A stretch of DNA of 64,000 nucleotides from Amycolatopsis granulosa (GTDB lineage: Bacteria > Actinomycetota > Actinomycetes > Mycobacteriales > Pseudonocardiaceae). Under the pieces are notes generated by a model. It searched no databases, was not told the DNA's origin, and worked only from the letters and a program-made list of their open reading frames with translations. The stretch covers positions 1,426,001 through 1,490,000 of the forward strand of contig NZ_JAANOV010000001.1 in NCBI RefSeq assembly GCF_011758745.1, in the 5' to 3' direction. Shown one piece after another: positions 52,988 through 61,557 of this stretch. The number at the start of each line of letters is the position of its first letter. Within the stretch, counting starts at the first letter, position 1. The position numbers and the translations under genes were made by a program.

Positions 52988-53804
52988 CCCGCGCGGACAG
53001 GAAGTCCCACATCTGCCCGGCCAGCGGGGCGGGCCAGCCGTGGCCGGCCCCGGCGAAGGTCAGCGACTGCACGGCAGCGCCGCCGGTGCAGTCGCGCCAG
53101 GTCGTGACCACCGCCGCGCCGTCATGGCGCACCGAGGACGCGGGCGGGCACGAGTCCAGCGCCCGCCAGGTCGCGGTCGCGTGCTCCACCACCTCGGCGC
53201 CGTGGCCGAGGATGCCGTCGTTCGTGCCGGCCGCGACCAGCGCCGACAACCCGGCCGCGGCCCGGTTGGCGCACACCCGCGGCGGGGCGGCGCCGTAGGT
53301 GGCGAACGCGGCGAACGGCGCCGGCGACTCGCACGCGAGGCGGAACGCCAGCCGGCCACCGTTGCTGTAGCCGACCAGGTAGACCCGCCGCGGGTCGGTG
53401 CCGAACGCCTGGGCGGCGTCGGCCACGACCGCGGCGACGAACGCCGGGTCGTCGACGTGGTCCCGGGCGGCCAGGCCGCAGCAGCCGTTGCCCGCGTTCC
53501 ACGATTGCCCGGTTCCCGCCGGAAATACGATATCGGCCATTCCGCGTTGCGCGAACGGCAGAAAACCGGTGCGGGCCGCCGCATTCCGGACATCCATCCC
53601 ACGGCCGTGCAGAACGACCAGCAACGGCAGTCCGGAATTCTCCCCCGCCGCTCGCACCGCGAGATAGGACCGGCCCAGCACGGACCGCGTGGACAACGTG
53701 ATCCGGTTGGCCGGCACCGAATCCGCGATCACCGGCGGAGCCGTGCACGCGGCCAGGGCGGCGCACAGCAGACCCACAGCCATCCGCCTCCGCCACCGCG
53801 ACAT
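52923..53804 (-). CDS. Lipoprotein esterase of the PHB-depolymerase/LpqC type
   Basis: 293 residues with a basic start and lipobox (LLCAALAAC), so probably a membrane-anchored lipoprotein. It has an alpha/beta hydrolase with VLHGRGMD, nucleophile Ser in GYSNGGRLAF, acid in GTNDGIL and His in GAGHGWP. The family includes LpqC and polyhydroxybutyrate depolymerases; the substrate is unknown. Its 3' end overlaps the MFS gene by 65 bp on the opposite strand. Confidence 0.82.
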   Translation of the reverse strand: MSRWRRRMAVGLLCAALAACTAPPVIADSVPANRITLSTRSVLGRSYLAVRAAGENSGLPLLVVLHGRGMDVRNAAARTGFLPFAQRGMADIVFPAGTGQSWNAGNGCCGLAARDHVDDPAFVAAVVADAAQAFGTDPRRVYLVGYSNGGRLAFRLACESPAPFAAFATYGAAPPRVCANRAAAGLSALVAAGTNDGILGHGAEVVEHATATWRALDSCPPASSVRHDGAAVVTTWRDCTGGAAVQSLTFAGAGHGWPAPLAGQMWDFLSARVRSRAAAPAPAPGGAPALAAR

Positions 53805-53949
53805 GCGCCCATTCTGAGAGAATTCCGGTCGGCGCGCAGCGCCTCCCGCGATATTTCTCAGGACGTTCTCACCGTCCGCCCAGCGGTCTCCCAGAAAAGC
53901 TGACGACACTCGGCCCGGTCGCCCGCCGCCGATTTTCCGAGGAGACACG

Positions 53950-55419
53950 ATGGGCCGAATTTCCGGGTTGCTGGCGGTCCGCGCCGCGGCCCGCCCGGAC
54001 GAGGTGGCGTTCCTCGACGGCACGGACGGACGGGAGCTGAGCTGGCGCGCGGTCGCGTCCGCCGCACAGCGCTGGCGGAGCCTCGCCCACGACCTCCCGC
54101 CGCGCACCCGGATGGGGCTGGTCGCGGCCGATCCGCTGGCCTTCACCAGCGCCTACCTCGGCTGTCTCGCCGCCGGCCTGACCGCGGTGCCCGTCGATCC
54201 GCGGCTTCCCGCGGCCGAACTGGACGCCACCCTCGACCGGTTGCGCACCGCGGTCGTCGCCACCGACCGTCCCGATCTCGTGCCCCGCCGGCCGGCCTGG
54301 GTCCTCGGCCGGGGCGGACCACGGCCGGTGCGCGCCACGCGGCCGCGGCCCGCGGGTACCGCGGTGCGGCCCGCGGTGCTGTTGACCAGCTCGGGCACCA
54401 CCGGCGCCCCGAAGGGGATCCCGCTCAGCGAGTGGCAGCTGCTGCACACCGCGCGCCGTGTCGCCCGGCACCACCGGCTGGGCCCCGGTGAGCGCGGCTA
54501 CACGCCACTGCCCCTGTTCCACGTGAACGCACAGGTGATGGGCCTGCTCGCGACCGTCGTCGGCGGTGGTTCGCTGGTGGTGGACCAGCGGTTCAGCGCC
54601 GGCGAGTACTGGGATCGCGTGACGCGCTGGGCGCCGACCTGGCTCAACACCGTCCCGGCGATCCTCGCCTCGCTCGCCCGGCGGCCCGCGCCACCGGCTG
54701 CCGTGGCCGACCGGATCCGGTTCGCCCGCTCGGCGTCGGCACCGTTGTCGCCGGGCATCGCCCGGCGCTTCACCGCGCGCACCGGCATCGGCGTCCTGGA
54801 GACCTACGGCATGTCCGAGGCCGCCGGGCAGATCACCGCCAACCCGCTCGATCCCGCGCTCCGTCGCGCGGGTTCGGTGGGCCTGCCGGTCGGCGTCGGG
54901 CTCGTCGTCGCCGCGCCGGACGGCACCGCGCTCCCGCCGGGCGAGCGGGGCGAGGTCCGGCTGCGCGGCCGGCAGGTGGTGAGCCGGTACCTCGACCTCG
55001 ACGGCCCCGGCGAACGGATCCGGCCGGCCCGCGGGGCCGACGGCTGGCTTTCCACCGGTGACGTGGGCGTCCGCGACGCCGACGGGTACCTCACACTCGA
55101 CGGGCGCGTGGACGACGTCATCAACCGCGGCGGCGAGCAGATCTACCCGCGGGAGATCGAGGACGTCCTGCTCGCGCATCCGGCGGTCGGCACGGCCGCC
55201 GTCGTGGGCGCGCCCGACGAGCGGCTCGGCCAGGTGCCGGTCGCGTTCGTCACCGCGGCGTCGGCAGCCGGCCTGGAACGCGCCCTGCAGGACTGGTGCG
55301 GGCACCGGCTGCCCCGGCACAAACGACCGGCCGTGATCGAGGTGACCGCTGCCCTGCCACTCGGGCCGACCGGGAAGGTGCTGCGCCGTGAGCTGCGCGT
55401 CGAAGCGGGCGGGCGGTGA
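53950..55419 (+). CDS. AMP-forming acyl-CoA synthetase/ligase
   Basis: 489 residues, ATG with GAGGAG before it. All core motifs of the ANL superfamily are present: LLTSSGTTGAPKGIPLS (P-loop), YGMSEAAGQI (A5), GWLSTGDVG (A7), DVINRGGEQIYPREIED (A8) and the A10 lysine in PLGPTGKVLRREL. It activates a carboxylic acid as an adenylate and normally passes it to CoA. First gene of the ComA operon; its stop overlaps the next GTG (GTGA). Confidence 0.9.
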   Translation: MGRISGLLAVRAAARPDEVAFLDGTDGRELSWRAVASAAQRWRSLAHDLPPRTRMGLVAADPLAFTSAYLGCLAAGLTAVPVDPRLPAAELDATLDRLRTAVVATDRPDLVPRRPAWVLGRGGPRPVRATRPRPAGTAVRPAVLLTSSGTTGAPKGIPLSEWQLLHTARRVARHHRLGPGERGYTPLPLFHVNAQVMGLLATVVGGGSLVVDQRFSAGEYWDRVTRWAPTWLNTVPAILASLARRPAPPAAVADRIRFARSASAPLSPGIARRFTARTGIGVLETYGMSEAAGQITANPLDPALRRAGSVGLPVGVGLVVAAPDGTALPPGERGEVRLRGRQVVSRYLDLDGPGERIRPARGADGWLSTGDVGVRDADGYLTLDGRVDDVINRGGEQIYPREIEDVLLAHPAVGTAAVVGAPDERLGQVPVAFVTAASAAGLERALQDWCGHRLPRHKRPAVIEVTAALPLGPTGKVLRRELRVEAGGR

Positions 55420-56546
55420 GCCCGCGCGCCGAGCACCTCGACTACGTCGACCTGGTGCGCGTCCTGACGGTCGGGCTGGTGATCGGGATGCACGTGCTGG
55501 TGCTGTCCCCGTTCGCGCACGGCGTGGCGATCGGTGCGCTGATCGTCGTCTTCCACGTCAGCCGCGAGGTGTTCTTCCTGCTGACCGCGTTCGTGCTGAC
55601 CCACAGCACCGTGCGGCGGCCGCGCTGGCCGCGGTTCTGGCGGCGCCGCTACCTGTTGGTGGCCGTGCCGTATCTGCTGTGGACGGTCGTCTACTTCTTC
55701 GCCGACGGCGGCCCGTACTCGCTGACCGCGTTCCGCACCGAGCTGCTCACCGGCACCGCGCGGTACCACCTGTACTTCCTGCTGGTGTCGATGCAGATCT
55801 ACCTGGTGTGGCCGCTGGTCCGGGCCCTGATCGCCGCGACCCGCCGCCACCACGCCGCGCTGCTGGCGTTCGCGGTGGCGTTCCAGCTGGTGTTCGCGCT
55901 CGCCGTGCAGCAGCAGTGGGATCTCGGCGCGCTGTCCGGGTGGGTGCACGCACCGGACGCGTGGCTGCCCAGCTACCTCGGCTACGTCCTGGCGGGCGCA
56001 CTGGCCGGGGCGCACCGCGACCGGCTCGTCGCGTGGACCAGGGCGCACACGGCGCGAGTGCTCGGCGGATGCGCGGCCGCGGTGGCGCTCGGGGTGACCG
56101 TCTACTGGGGACAGGTGTCCCTCGCCGGCCAGTCGCCACCGCAGGCCGCCATCGTGTTCCAGCCCGTGGTCGTGGTGGAGAGTTTCGCCGTGGCGTGGGC
56201 GTTCCTCGCAATTGGTCTGTTGTGGACCGCGCGGGGAACCCCGGGGCGCCACCTGGTCGGACTGACCTCCGACGCGTCGTTCGGGGTCTACCTGCTCCAC
56301 CCGCTGGTGTTGCAGTACCTGCTCGCGGCGGTTGCACTGGCCGGTCCCGGCGCGGACCCGGCGCCCGATGCCGTGGTGCTGCCGGTGCTGGTGCTCGGCG
56401 TCGTCCCGCTCGTCTACCTCGTGTCCGTCCTGGTCACCGCACTGGCGCGCCGCACCCCGGTCAGTCTCGCCCTCACCGGGCGGCCCCGCCGCAACCGTGC
56501 CGCCGTGGCCCGGCCCGCCCTCGTCCCCACCGGAGGAACCCCATGA
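55416..56546 (+). CDS. Membrane acyltransferase (acyltransferase 3 family)
   Basis: 376 residues with about ten membrane helices. The N-terminal DLVRVLTVGLVIGMHVLVL carries the conserved Arg and His of acyltransferase-3 proteins, and the C-terminal helices contain GVYLLHPLVLQYLL. Family members acylate sugars, lipids or antibiotics using acyl donors. It overlaps the synthetase before it and the ComA-like gene after it by four bases each, so translation is coupled. Confidence 0.85.
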   Translation: MSPRAEHLDYVDLVRVLTVGLVIGMHVLVLSPFAHGVAIGALIVVFHVSREVFFLLTAFVLTHSTVRRPRWPRFWRRRYLLVAVPYLLWTVVYFFADGGPYSLTAFRTELLTGTARYHLYFLLVSMQIYLVWPLVRALIAATRRHHAALLAFAVAFQLVFALAVQQQWDLGALSGWVHAPDAWLPSYLGYVLAGALAGAHRDRLVAWTRAHTARVLGGCAAAVALGVTVYWGQVSLAGQSPPQAAIVFQPVVVVESFAVAWAFLAIGLLWTARGTPGRHLVGLTSDASFGVYLLHPLVLQYLLAAVALAGPGADPAPDAVVLPVLVLGVVPLVYLVSVLVTALARRTPVSLALTGRPRRNRAAVARPALVPTGGTP

Positions 56547-57274
56547 ACACCGGCGTCACCATGGTGATCGACCCCGGCCTGCCGACCGGCGCGTTCACCG
56601 ACCTCGTGGCCAGCCACGGCGACCACATCGACCTGCTCAAGTTCGGCTGGGGCACCGCACTGGTGACCAAGGACCTGCACCGCAAGGTCGCGGTGCTGCG
56701 CGAGGCCGGCATCGGCTGCTACTTCGGCGGCACCCTGTTCGAGCACTACCTGGTGCGCGATCAGCTCGACGACTACCTGCTGTTCGTCGAAACGGCGGGT
56801 GCCACCCACATCGAGGTCTCCAACGGCACGATCCCGCTGTCGCAGCACGACAAGGCATCCTATGTGGAGCGAATGGCGCGGTACCGGCCGGTGCTGGCCG
56901 AGGTCGGCTACAAGGACGCGGGGCGTTCGGCGTGCCTGGGTCCCGGTGACTGGGTGGCCGCGATCGCCGAGGACCTCGCCGCGGGGGCGGACCTGGTCAT
57001 CACCGAAACGCGGGAGAGCGGCCGCAGCGGCCTGGCCCGGCCGGACGGGCACGTGCGCGAGGACGTGCTGCACGCGGTCATCTCGTCCGTCGACCCCCGG
57101 CGGCTGCTGTTCGAAGCACCGACCAAGGACCTGCAGGTCGAGCTGATCCAGGCGCTCGGGCCGTCGGTGAACCTCGGCAACATCGCCACCACGGACGTGC
57201 TCGGCGTGGAAACGCTCCGGCGCGGCCTGCGGGCCGACACCCTCATCCAGCTCACCCCGGCCCCCGTGGCCTGA
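56543..57274 (+). CDS. comA: Phosphosulfolactate synthase (ComA family)
   Basis: 243 residues, ATG after GGAGG. The family signature is strong: DLLKFGWGTAL, CYFGGTLFEHY, IEVSNGTIPL, EVGYKDAGR, VITETRESGRSGLA, LLFEAPTKDLQ, VNLGNIATTDVLGVETLRRGLRADTL. ComA adds sulfite to phosphoenolpyruvate to make phosphosulfolactate, the first step to coenzyme M in archaea and to sulfolactate in some bacteria. No ComB phosphatase or ComC dehydrogenase is adjacent, so the product is probably used by the flanking genes in another way. Confidence 0.88.
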   Translation: MNTGVTMVIDPGLPTGAFTDLVASHGDHIDLLKFGWGTALVTKDLHRKVAVLREAGIGCYFGGTLFEHYLVRDQLDDYLLFVETAGATHIEVSNGTIPLSQHDKASYVERMARYRPVLAEVGYKDAGRSACLGPGDWVAAIAEDLAAGADLVITETRESGRSGLARPDGHVREDVLHAVISSVDPRRLLFEAPTKDLQVELIQALGPSVNLGNIATTDVLGVETLRRGLRADTLIQLTPAPVA

Positions 57275-57285
57275 TCGGAGTTCCC

Positions 57286-57684
57286 ATGCGTGATCCGCGA
57301 GACGCCTGCCACGTCGCCGTCCCCGCACGCGACCTCGACGAGGCCGTCGAGTTCTACACCTTCGGCCTCGGCGCGAAGCTGGCCCGCCGCTACGACGACC
57401 GCGTCACCTTCGACTTCTTCGGCGACCAGCTGGTGTGCCACCTCTGCGACGACGTGCCGGCGGAGGCGGTGGCCTATCCTCGGCACTTCGGGGTGAGCTT
57501 CGCCCGCGCCGAGGACTTCGACCGGCTGGTGCGCCTGGTGGAGCACCGGAAGCTGCCGGTGCTGTCCGAGCCGTCGCTGCGGTTCGAGGGCACGGCCGAG
57601 CAGCACCGCACGATCTTCCTGGTCGATCCGTCGAACAACGTGCTGGAGTTCAAGAACTACGACGACCCGCGGTTGCAGTACTGA
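57286..57684 (+). CDS. VOC/glyoxalase family enzyme of the ComA operon
   Basis: 132 residues in two VOC beta-alpha-beta halves. Possible metal ligands are His in CHVAVPARDLDEAVEFY, His in PRHFGVSF and Glu in NNVLEFKNY. Length and layout fit small dioxygenases, isomerases or glyoxalases. It lies 11 bases after the ComA-like gene and so probably acts in the same pathway. The substrate is unknown. Confidence 0.82.
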   Translation: MRDPRDACHVAVPARDLDEAVEFYTFGLGAKLARRYDDRVTFDFFGDQLVCHLCDDVPAEAVAYPRHFGVSFARAEDFDRLVRLVEHRKLPVLSEPSLRFEGTAEQHRTIFLVDPSNNVLEFKNYDDPRLQY

Positions 57685-57707
57685 CCCGGCCGATCGTGCC
57701 CCGCCCG

Positions 57708-58889
57708 TCAGCGCTTGGCTTCGGTGGCCGGCAGGATCCTCCCCCGCACCTCGCCGAAGCCGATGCGGCCCGCGGCGCCGGGGGCGCTGGCCGTGATGGT
57801 CACCTCGTCGCCGTCGAGGAGGAACGTGCGCGGCTCGCCGTTGACCGTGACCGGCTCCTGGCCGCCCCAGGTCAGCTCGATGAACGCGCCGCGCTGGTCC
57901 CTCGCCTCGCCGGAGATCGTGCCGGACGCGTACAGGTCACCGGTGCGCGCGGACGCCCCGTTGACGGTCATGTGCGCCAGCATCTGCGCCGGCGACCAGT
58001 ACATCTCCCGGTAGGGCGGGCGGCTGACCTCCTGCCCGTTCCACGAAACCGCGAGCTCGACGTCCAGGCTCCACGGCTCGCTCTCCCGCAGGTACGGCAG
58101 GACCTGCGGCTCCTGCGGCGGCGTCGGCACGCGGGCGGCCTCCAGCGCGAGCAGCGGCACGACCCACGGTGAGATCGACGTCGCGAAGCTCTTGCCCAGG
58201 TGCGGGCCCAGCGGCACGTACTCCCACGCCTGGATGTCGCGGGCCGACCAGTCGTTCACCAGCACCACGCCGAACACGTGCCGCGGGAAGTCCGCTGTGG
58301 ACAGCGGCGACCCCAGCGGTGTCCCGGTGCCGACGACGAAACCCAGCTCCGCCTCGATGTCCAGCCGCCGCGACTCGCCGAACGTGGGCGCGTCCTCGTC
58401 CGGGGCCTTGCGCTGCCCGCAGGGCCGCACGATGCCGGTGCCGGACACGACGACGGTGCCGGCGCGCCCGTGGTAGCCGACCGGCAGGTGCTTCCAGTTC
58501 GGCATCAGCGGCTCGGCGCCGGGCCGGAACAGCCGCCCGAGGTTGGCCGCGTGGTGCTCGGAGGCGTAGAAGTCGACGTAGTCGGCCACCTCGAACGGCA
58601 GGTGCAGCTCCACCTCACCCACTCCGAAGACCGCCGCGTCCGGCACGTCGCCGCGCACCAAATCGCCGATGCGGGACCGCACCTCGACCCAGCGGTCGTA
58701 GCCCTGGGCCATGAACGCGTTCAGCGACGGCCGCGCGAACACGTCGTCGCCCAGCGCCACCGCCAGGTCGATCACCGAGTCGCCGACGCGCACCCCGACG
58801 CGCGGGGCGGTGCCGGGCGTGGTGAACACGCCGTAGGGCAGGTTGCCGAGCCCGAACAGCGAGCCCTCCGGGATGTCGATCCTGGTCAC
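57708..58889 (-). CDS. fahA: Fumarylacetoacetase
   Basis: The start is GTG 58889, overlapping the previous stop (GTGA). The 393-residue product has the SH3-like N-terminal domain and the FAH catalytic domain: catalytic His in LPVGYHGRAGTVV, metal ligands in RRLDIEAELGFVVG and VLVNDWSARDIQAWEY, and Lys in LGPHLGKSF. It splits fumarylacetoacetate to fumarate and acetoacetate, the last step of tyrosine breakdown. Last gene of the hmg operon. Confidence 0.95.
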   Translation of the reverse strand: MTRIDIPEGSLFGLGNLPYGVFTTPGTAPRVGVRVGDSVIDLAVALGDDVFARPSLNAFMAQGYDRWVEVRSRIGDLVRGDVPDAAVFGVGEVELHLPFEVADYVDFYASEHHAANLGRLFRPGAEPLMPNWKHLPVGYHGRAGTVVVSGTGIVRPCGQRKAPDEDAPTFGESRRLDIEAELGFVVGTGTPLGSPLSTADFPRHVFGVVLVNDWSARDIQAWEYVPLGPHLGKSFATSISPWVVPLLALEAARVPTPPQEPQVLPYLRESEPWSLDVELAVSWNGQEVSRPPYREMYWSPAQMLAHMTVNGASARTGDLYASGTISGEARDQRGAFIELTWGGQEPVTVNGEPRTFLLDGDEVTITASAPGAAGRIGFGEVRGRILPATEAKR

Positions 58890-59728
58890 GCCGTCACTCC
58901 TCCGTTCAGCGCCGCGGCCGGGACCAGTCCGAGGTCCGCCAGCTCGGTCACCGGTTCGATGATGCTGCACGTGCCGAACGAGCGGAACCACGTCCGCGCA
59001 CCGGCGTCCATTTCGGACACCAGCGCGGCGACCCGGGCACCGTCCCGCTCCGCCAGCAACGCGATCAGCTCGTCCGCACCCGCGCCGCGGGCGGCGGCCC
59101 CCGCGGCGAGCAGCAGGTTCAGGAACCCGTGCTGCTCGAACCCGGTCTCCGGGTCCGTGTTGCGCACCGCGTGGTGCAGCCCCGCGGTCGCCTTGAACGG
59201 GACCCCGGCCCGCACCGCCGCGAGCACCGCCGAGGCCAGCTCGGCCTCGTCCGGGTACAGCCCGGCCGTGACCCCGCCGGTGCGGAACTTCGCCCGGTGC
59301 CCGGTCCTCGCGCAGGTCGCGATCACCTCGGCGCGGCGGTCGTCCCGCGGCACCTCGACGAACACCGGGACGTCCCCGGCGGCCTCCAGCCCGGTGAAGA
59401 ACTCGGTCACGCCGAGGCCCGCGGGCATCGCCACCTCGAACCCGGTCAGCCGCACCGGCAGGTCGGCGGCCCGGGCACGAGCGTCCGGCAGCTGGGCCGG
59501 GCCGCCCGGCGCGGTCACCGCCAGGTCCAGCGGCTGCTCCACGACCGCGCCGAGGTCGGCGAGCGCGGGCGCCGCCAGCACCAGCGGGCCGACCAGGCCG
59601 CCGTAGCCCGACGCCAGGTGCACCGCGTGGTCCGGCACCGCCTGCGCCAACGGCTTCAGCCCCGGCGGGAACACCGCCGCGTCGTCGAGGAACCCGTCGA
59701 ACAGGCCCGCCGGGGTCGCCGGGTTCAC
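58886..59728 (-). CDS. Conserved unknown protein of the homogentisate cluster
   Basis: 280 residues, GTG start overlapping the hmgA stop, GTGA overlap with fahA downstream. The chain looks like an alpha/beta barrel of alternating strands and helices (VRLTGFEVAMPAGLGVTEFF, VPVFVEVPRD, AKFRTGGVTAGLYP, VPFKATAGLHHAVRN, HGFLNLLLAA). AKFRTGG and FKATAGLHH could be active-site loops. In other bacteria maleylacetoacetate isomerase sits between these steps; this protein is not a glutathione-type isomerase, but could supply that step in an organism lacking glutathione. That is inference. Confidence 0.8.
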   Translation of the reverse strand: MNPATPAGLFDGFLDDAAVFPPGLKPLAQAVPDHAVHLASGYGGLVGPLVLAAPALADLGAVVEQPLDLAVTAPGGPAQLPDARARAADLPVRLTGFEVAMPAGLGVTEFFTGLEAAGDVPVFVEVPRDDRRAEVIATCARTGHRAKFRTGGVTAGLYPDEAELASAVLAAVRAGVPFKATAGLHHAVRNTDPETGFEQHGFLNLLLAAGAAARGAGADELIALLAERDGARVAALVSEMDAGARTWFRSFGTCSIIEPVTELADLGLVPAAALNGGVTA

Positions 59729-60924
59729 TGCGGCCCCCGGCCGGCCCAGGTCCAGGCGTAGCCCGGGTCCTCGGCCGCGCGGCCGCCCTCACCCAGCTCC
59801 AGCGGGCGGAACGTGTCGACCATGACGGCCAGCTCGTCGAAGAACTCCACGCCGATGCTGCGCTCGTAGGCGCCGGGCTGCGGGCCGTGCGAGTGCCCGC
59901 CCGGGTGCAGCGAGATCGAGCCCTGCCCGATGCCCGAGCCCTTGCGCGCCTCGTAGTCGCCGCCGCAGTAGAACATCACCTCGTCGGAGTCCACATTGGA
60001 GTGGTAGTACGGCACGGGGATGGACAGCGGGTGGTAGTCCACCTTGCGCGGGACGAAGTTGCAGATGACGAAGTTGGCGCCCTCGAACACCTGGTGCACC
60101 GGCGGTGGCTGGTGCACGCGGCCGGTGATCGGTTCGAAGTCGGCGACGTTGAAGGTGTACGGGTACAGGCAGCCGTCCCAGCCGACCACGTCGAACGGGT
60201 GCTGCGGGTAGACGAACCGGGTGCCTGCGATACCACCGTTCCCGGTTCCGCCTCTATGTTTGACCAGCACCTCGACGTCGGTGCCGTCGGCCAGCAGCGG
60301 CTCGGTGGGCCCGTGCAGGTCGCGCTCGCAGTAGGGCGCGTGCTCCAGCAGCTGGCCGTACTTGGACAGGTACCGCTTGGGCGGCGTGATGTGGGAGTTC
60401 GCCTCGATGGCGTAGGCGCGGACCAGGCCGTCGGGCACCCACCGGTGGGTGGTGGCGCGGGGCAGGATCACGTAGTCGCCCTGGCGGAAGGGCAGCACGC
60501 CGAAGACCGTCTCGACCACGCCTTCGCCGGATTCGATGTAGACGCACTCGTCACCGATCGAGTTGCGGTACAGCGGCGACGCCTCGCCCGCCGCGACGTA
60601 GGAGATGCGCACGTCACCGTTGCCCAGAACGAGCCGGCGCCCGGTGACGACGTCACGGGACTTCCACTCCTCGCCGGGGAACAGCTCGTGCAGCTTGAGG
60701 TGCCGCGGCTTGAGCGGGTGGTTGGCCTCGGTCGTCAGGTCCGGCAGCTGCCAGACCGACGAGTCGACGAGCGCGGACGGGATGTTGCGGTGGTAGAGCA
60801 GCGAGGAGTCGCTGGAGAAGCCCTCCTCCCCCATCAGCTCCTCGTAGTACAGGCCGCCCTCGGGCGTGCGGTGCTGGGTGTGCCGCTTGGGGGGAACCGC
60901 ACCGACCTGCCGGTAGTACGCCAT
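59725..60924 (-). CDS. hmgA: Homogentisate 1,2-dioxygenase
   Basis: The start is ATG 60924, seven bases after AAGGAGG, giving 399 residues. Cupin-type protein with YYEELMGEEGF, the segment NSIGDECVYIESGEGVVETVFG, and the iron-site region SLHPGGHSHGPQPGAYE. It opens the ring of homogentisate with oxygen to maleylacetoacetate. A palindrome 26 bp upstream of the start is probably the MarR operator. Confidence 0.93.
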   Translation of the reverse strand: MAYYRQVGAVPPKRHTQHRTPEGGLYYEELMGEEGFSSDSSLLYHRNIPSALVDSSVWQLPDLTTEANHPLKPRHLKLHELFPGEEWKSRDVVTGRRLVLGNGDVRISYVAAGEASPLYRNSIGDECVYIESGEGVVETVFGVLPFRQGDYVILPRATTHRWVPDGLVRAYAIEANSHITPPKRYLSKYGQLLEHAPYCERDLHGPTEPLLADGTDVEVLVKHRGGTGNGGIAGTRFVYPQHPFDVVGWDGCLYPYTFNVADFEPITGRVHQPPPVHQVFEGANFVICNFVPRKVDYHPLSIPVPYYHSNVDSDEVMFYCGGDYEARKGSGIGQGSISLHPGGHSHGPQPGAYERSIGVEFFDELAVMVDTFRPLELGEGGRAAEDPGYAWTWAGRGPQ

Positions 60925-60949
60925 GACTTCGCCTCCTTGCCGGTCCGAT

Positions 60950-60969
60950 GTAGTAAATCTATGTACTAC
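60950..60969. promoter_or_regulatory. MarR operator upstream of hmgA
   Basis: GTAGTA-N8-TACTAC, a perfect 6-bp inverted repeat 26 bp from the hmgA start, with the same length and spacing as the site upstream of marR. Confidence 0.75.
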
Positions 60970-60987
60970 CTTGGCGGCGCGCAAGGG

Positions 60988-61512
60988 TCAGTTGCGGCCC
61001 CGCACGTCGAACTGGTCGCGGTTGGTGATCAGCTTGTCCAGCAGCATCACCAGGATCCGCTGCTCGGCCTCGGTGAGCACGCTGGTCCACTCGTGCTCGC
61101 GCTCGTTGTGCTCGCGGAAGACCTCGGTCATCTCCGAGCGGCCCCGCCCGGACAGCGACAGCAGCACCGAGCGGCCGTCGTGCTCGCCGGGGGTGCGCTC
61201 CAGCAGGCCGTCCGCGACCAGGGTCTTCGCCAGGTTGGACACCGCCGCGCGGCTCATCCCGGTCAGCTCGGCGGCCTTCTTGGCCTCCAGCGGGCCGGCC
61301 AGCCACGTGACGAACAGCAGCCGGAACGCCGACCAGGAGTGGCCGCGCGGCCGGTGGACGCTCGCCTCCAGGTCGTAGGTGACGATGTTGGAGGCGCGGT
61401 TGAGCGTCAGCAGCACCTCGGTGGCGAGCTGGTGCCGGAAGCCGAACTCGTCGGCGAGCCGGCGGTTGGCGAGCTCGACGAAGGACCAGAAGTCGAGCTC
61501 GCCATCAGCCAT
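60988..61512 (-). CDS. MarR family regulator of the homogentisate cluster
   Basis: 174 residues with a winged-helix core (FVTWLAGPLEAKKAAELTGMSRAAVSNLAKTLVADGLLERTPGEHDGRSVLLSLSGRG) flanked by dimerisation helices. It lies between the MFS and hmgA genes; identical-format palindromes stand 26 bp before its own start and 26 bp before hmgA. Likely a repressor released by homogentisate or a related aromatic acid. Confidence 0.9.
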   Translation of the reverse strand: MADGELDFWSFVELANRRLADEFGFRHQLATEVLLTLNRASNIVTYDLEASVHRPRGHSWSAFRLLFVTWLAGPLEAKKAAELTGMSRAAVSNLAKTLVADGLLERTPGEHDGRSVLLSLSGRGRSEMTEVFREHNEREHEWTSVLTEAEQRILVMLLDKLITNRDQFDVRGRN

Positions 61513-61537
61513 GACCGCACCTTAACGCTTCACCGAA

Positions 61538-61557
61538 GTAGTTAATACCTAAACTAC
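61538..61557. promoter_or_regulatory. MarR operator upstream of marR
   Basis: GTAGTT-N8-AACTAC, a perfect inverted repeat 26 bp from the marR start, overlapping the last codons of the MFS gene. Twin of 60950-60969. Confidence 0.75.

Noticed and set aside
56543-57274. Coenzyme M biosynthesis operon
   Set aside because: Only the ComA step is present; the neighbouring genes are acyl activation and transfer enzymes, not ComB, ComC or their bacterial replacements.
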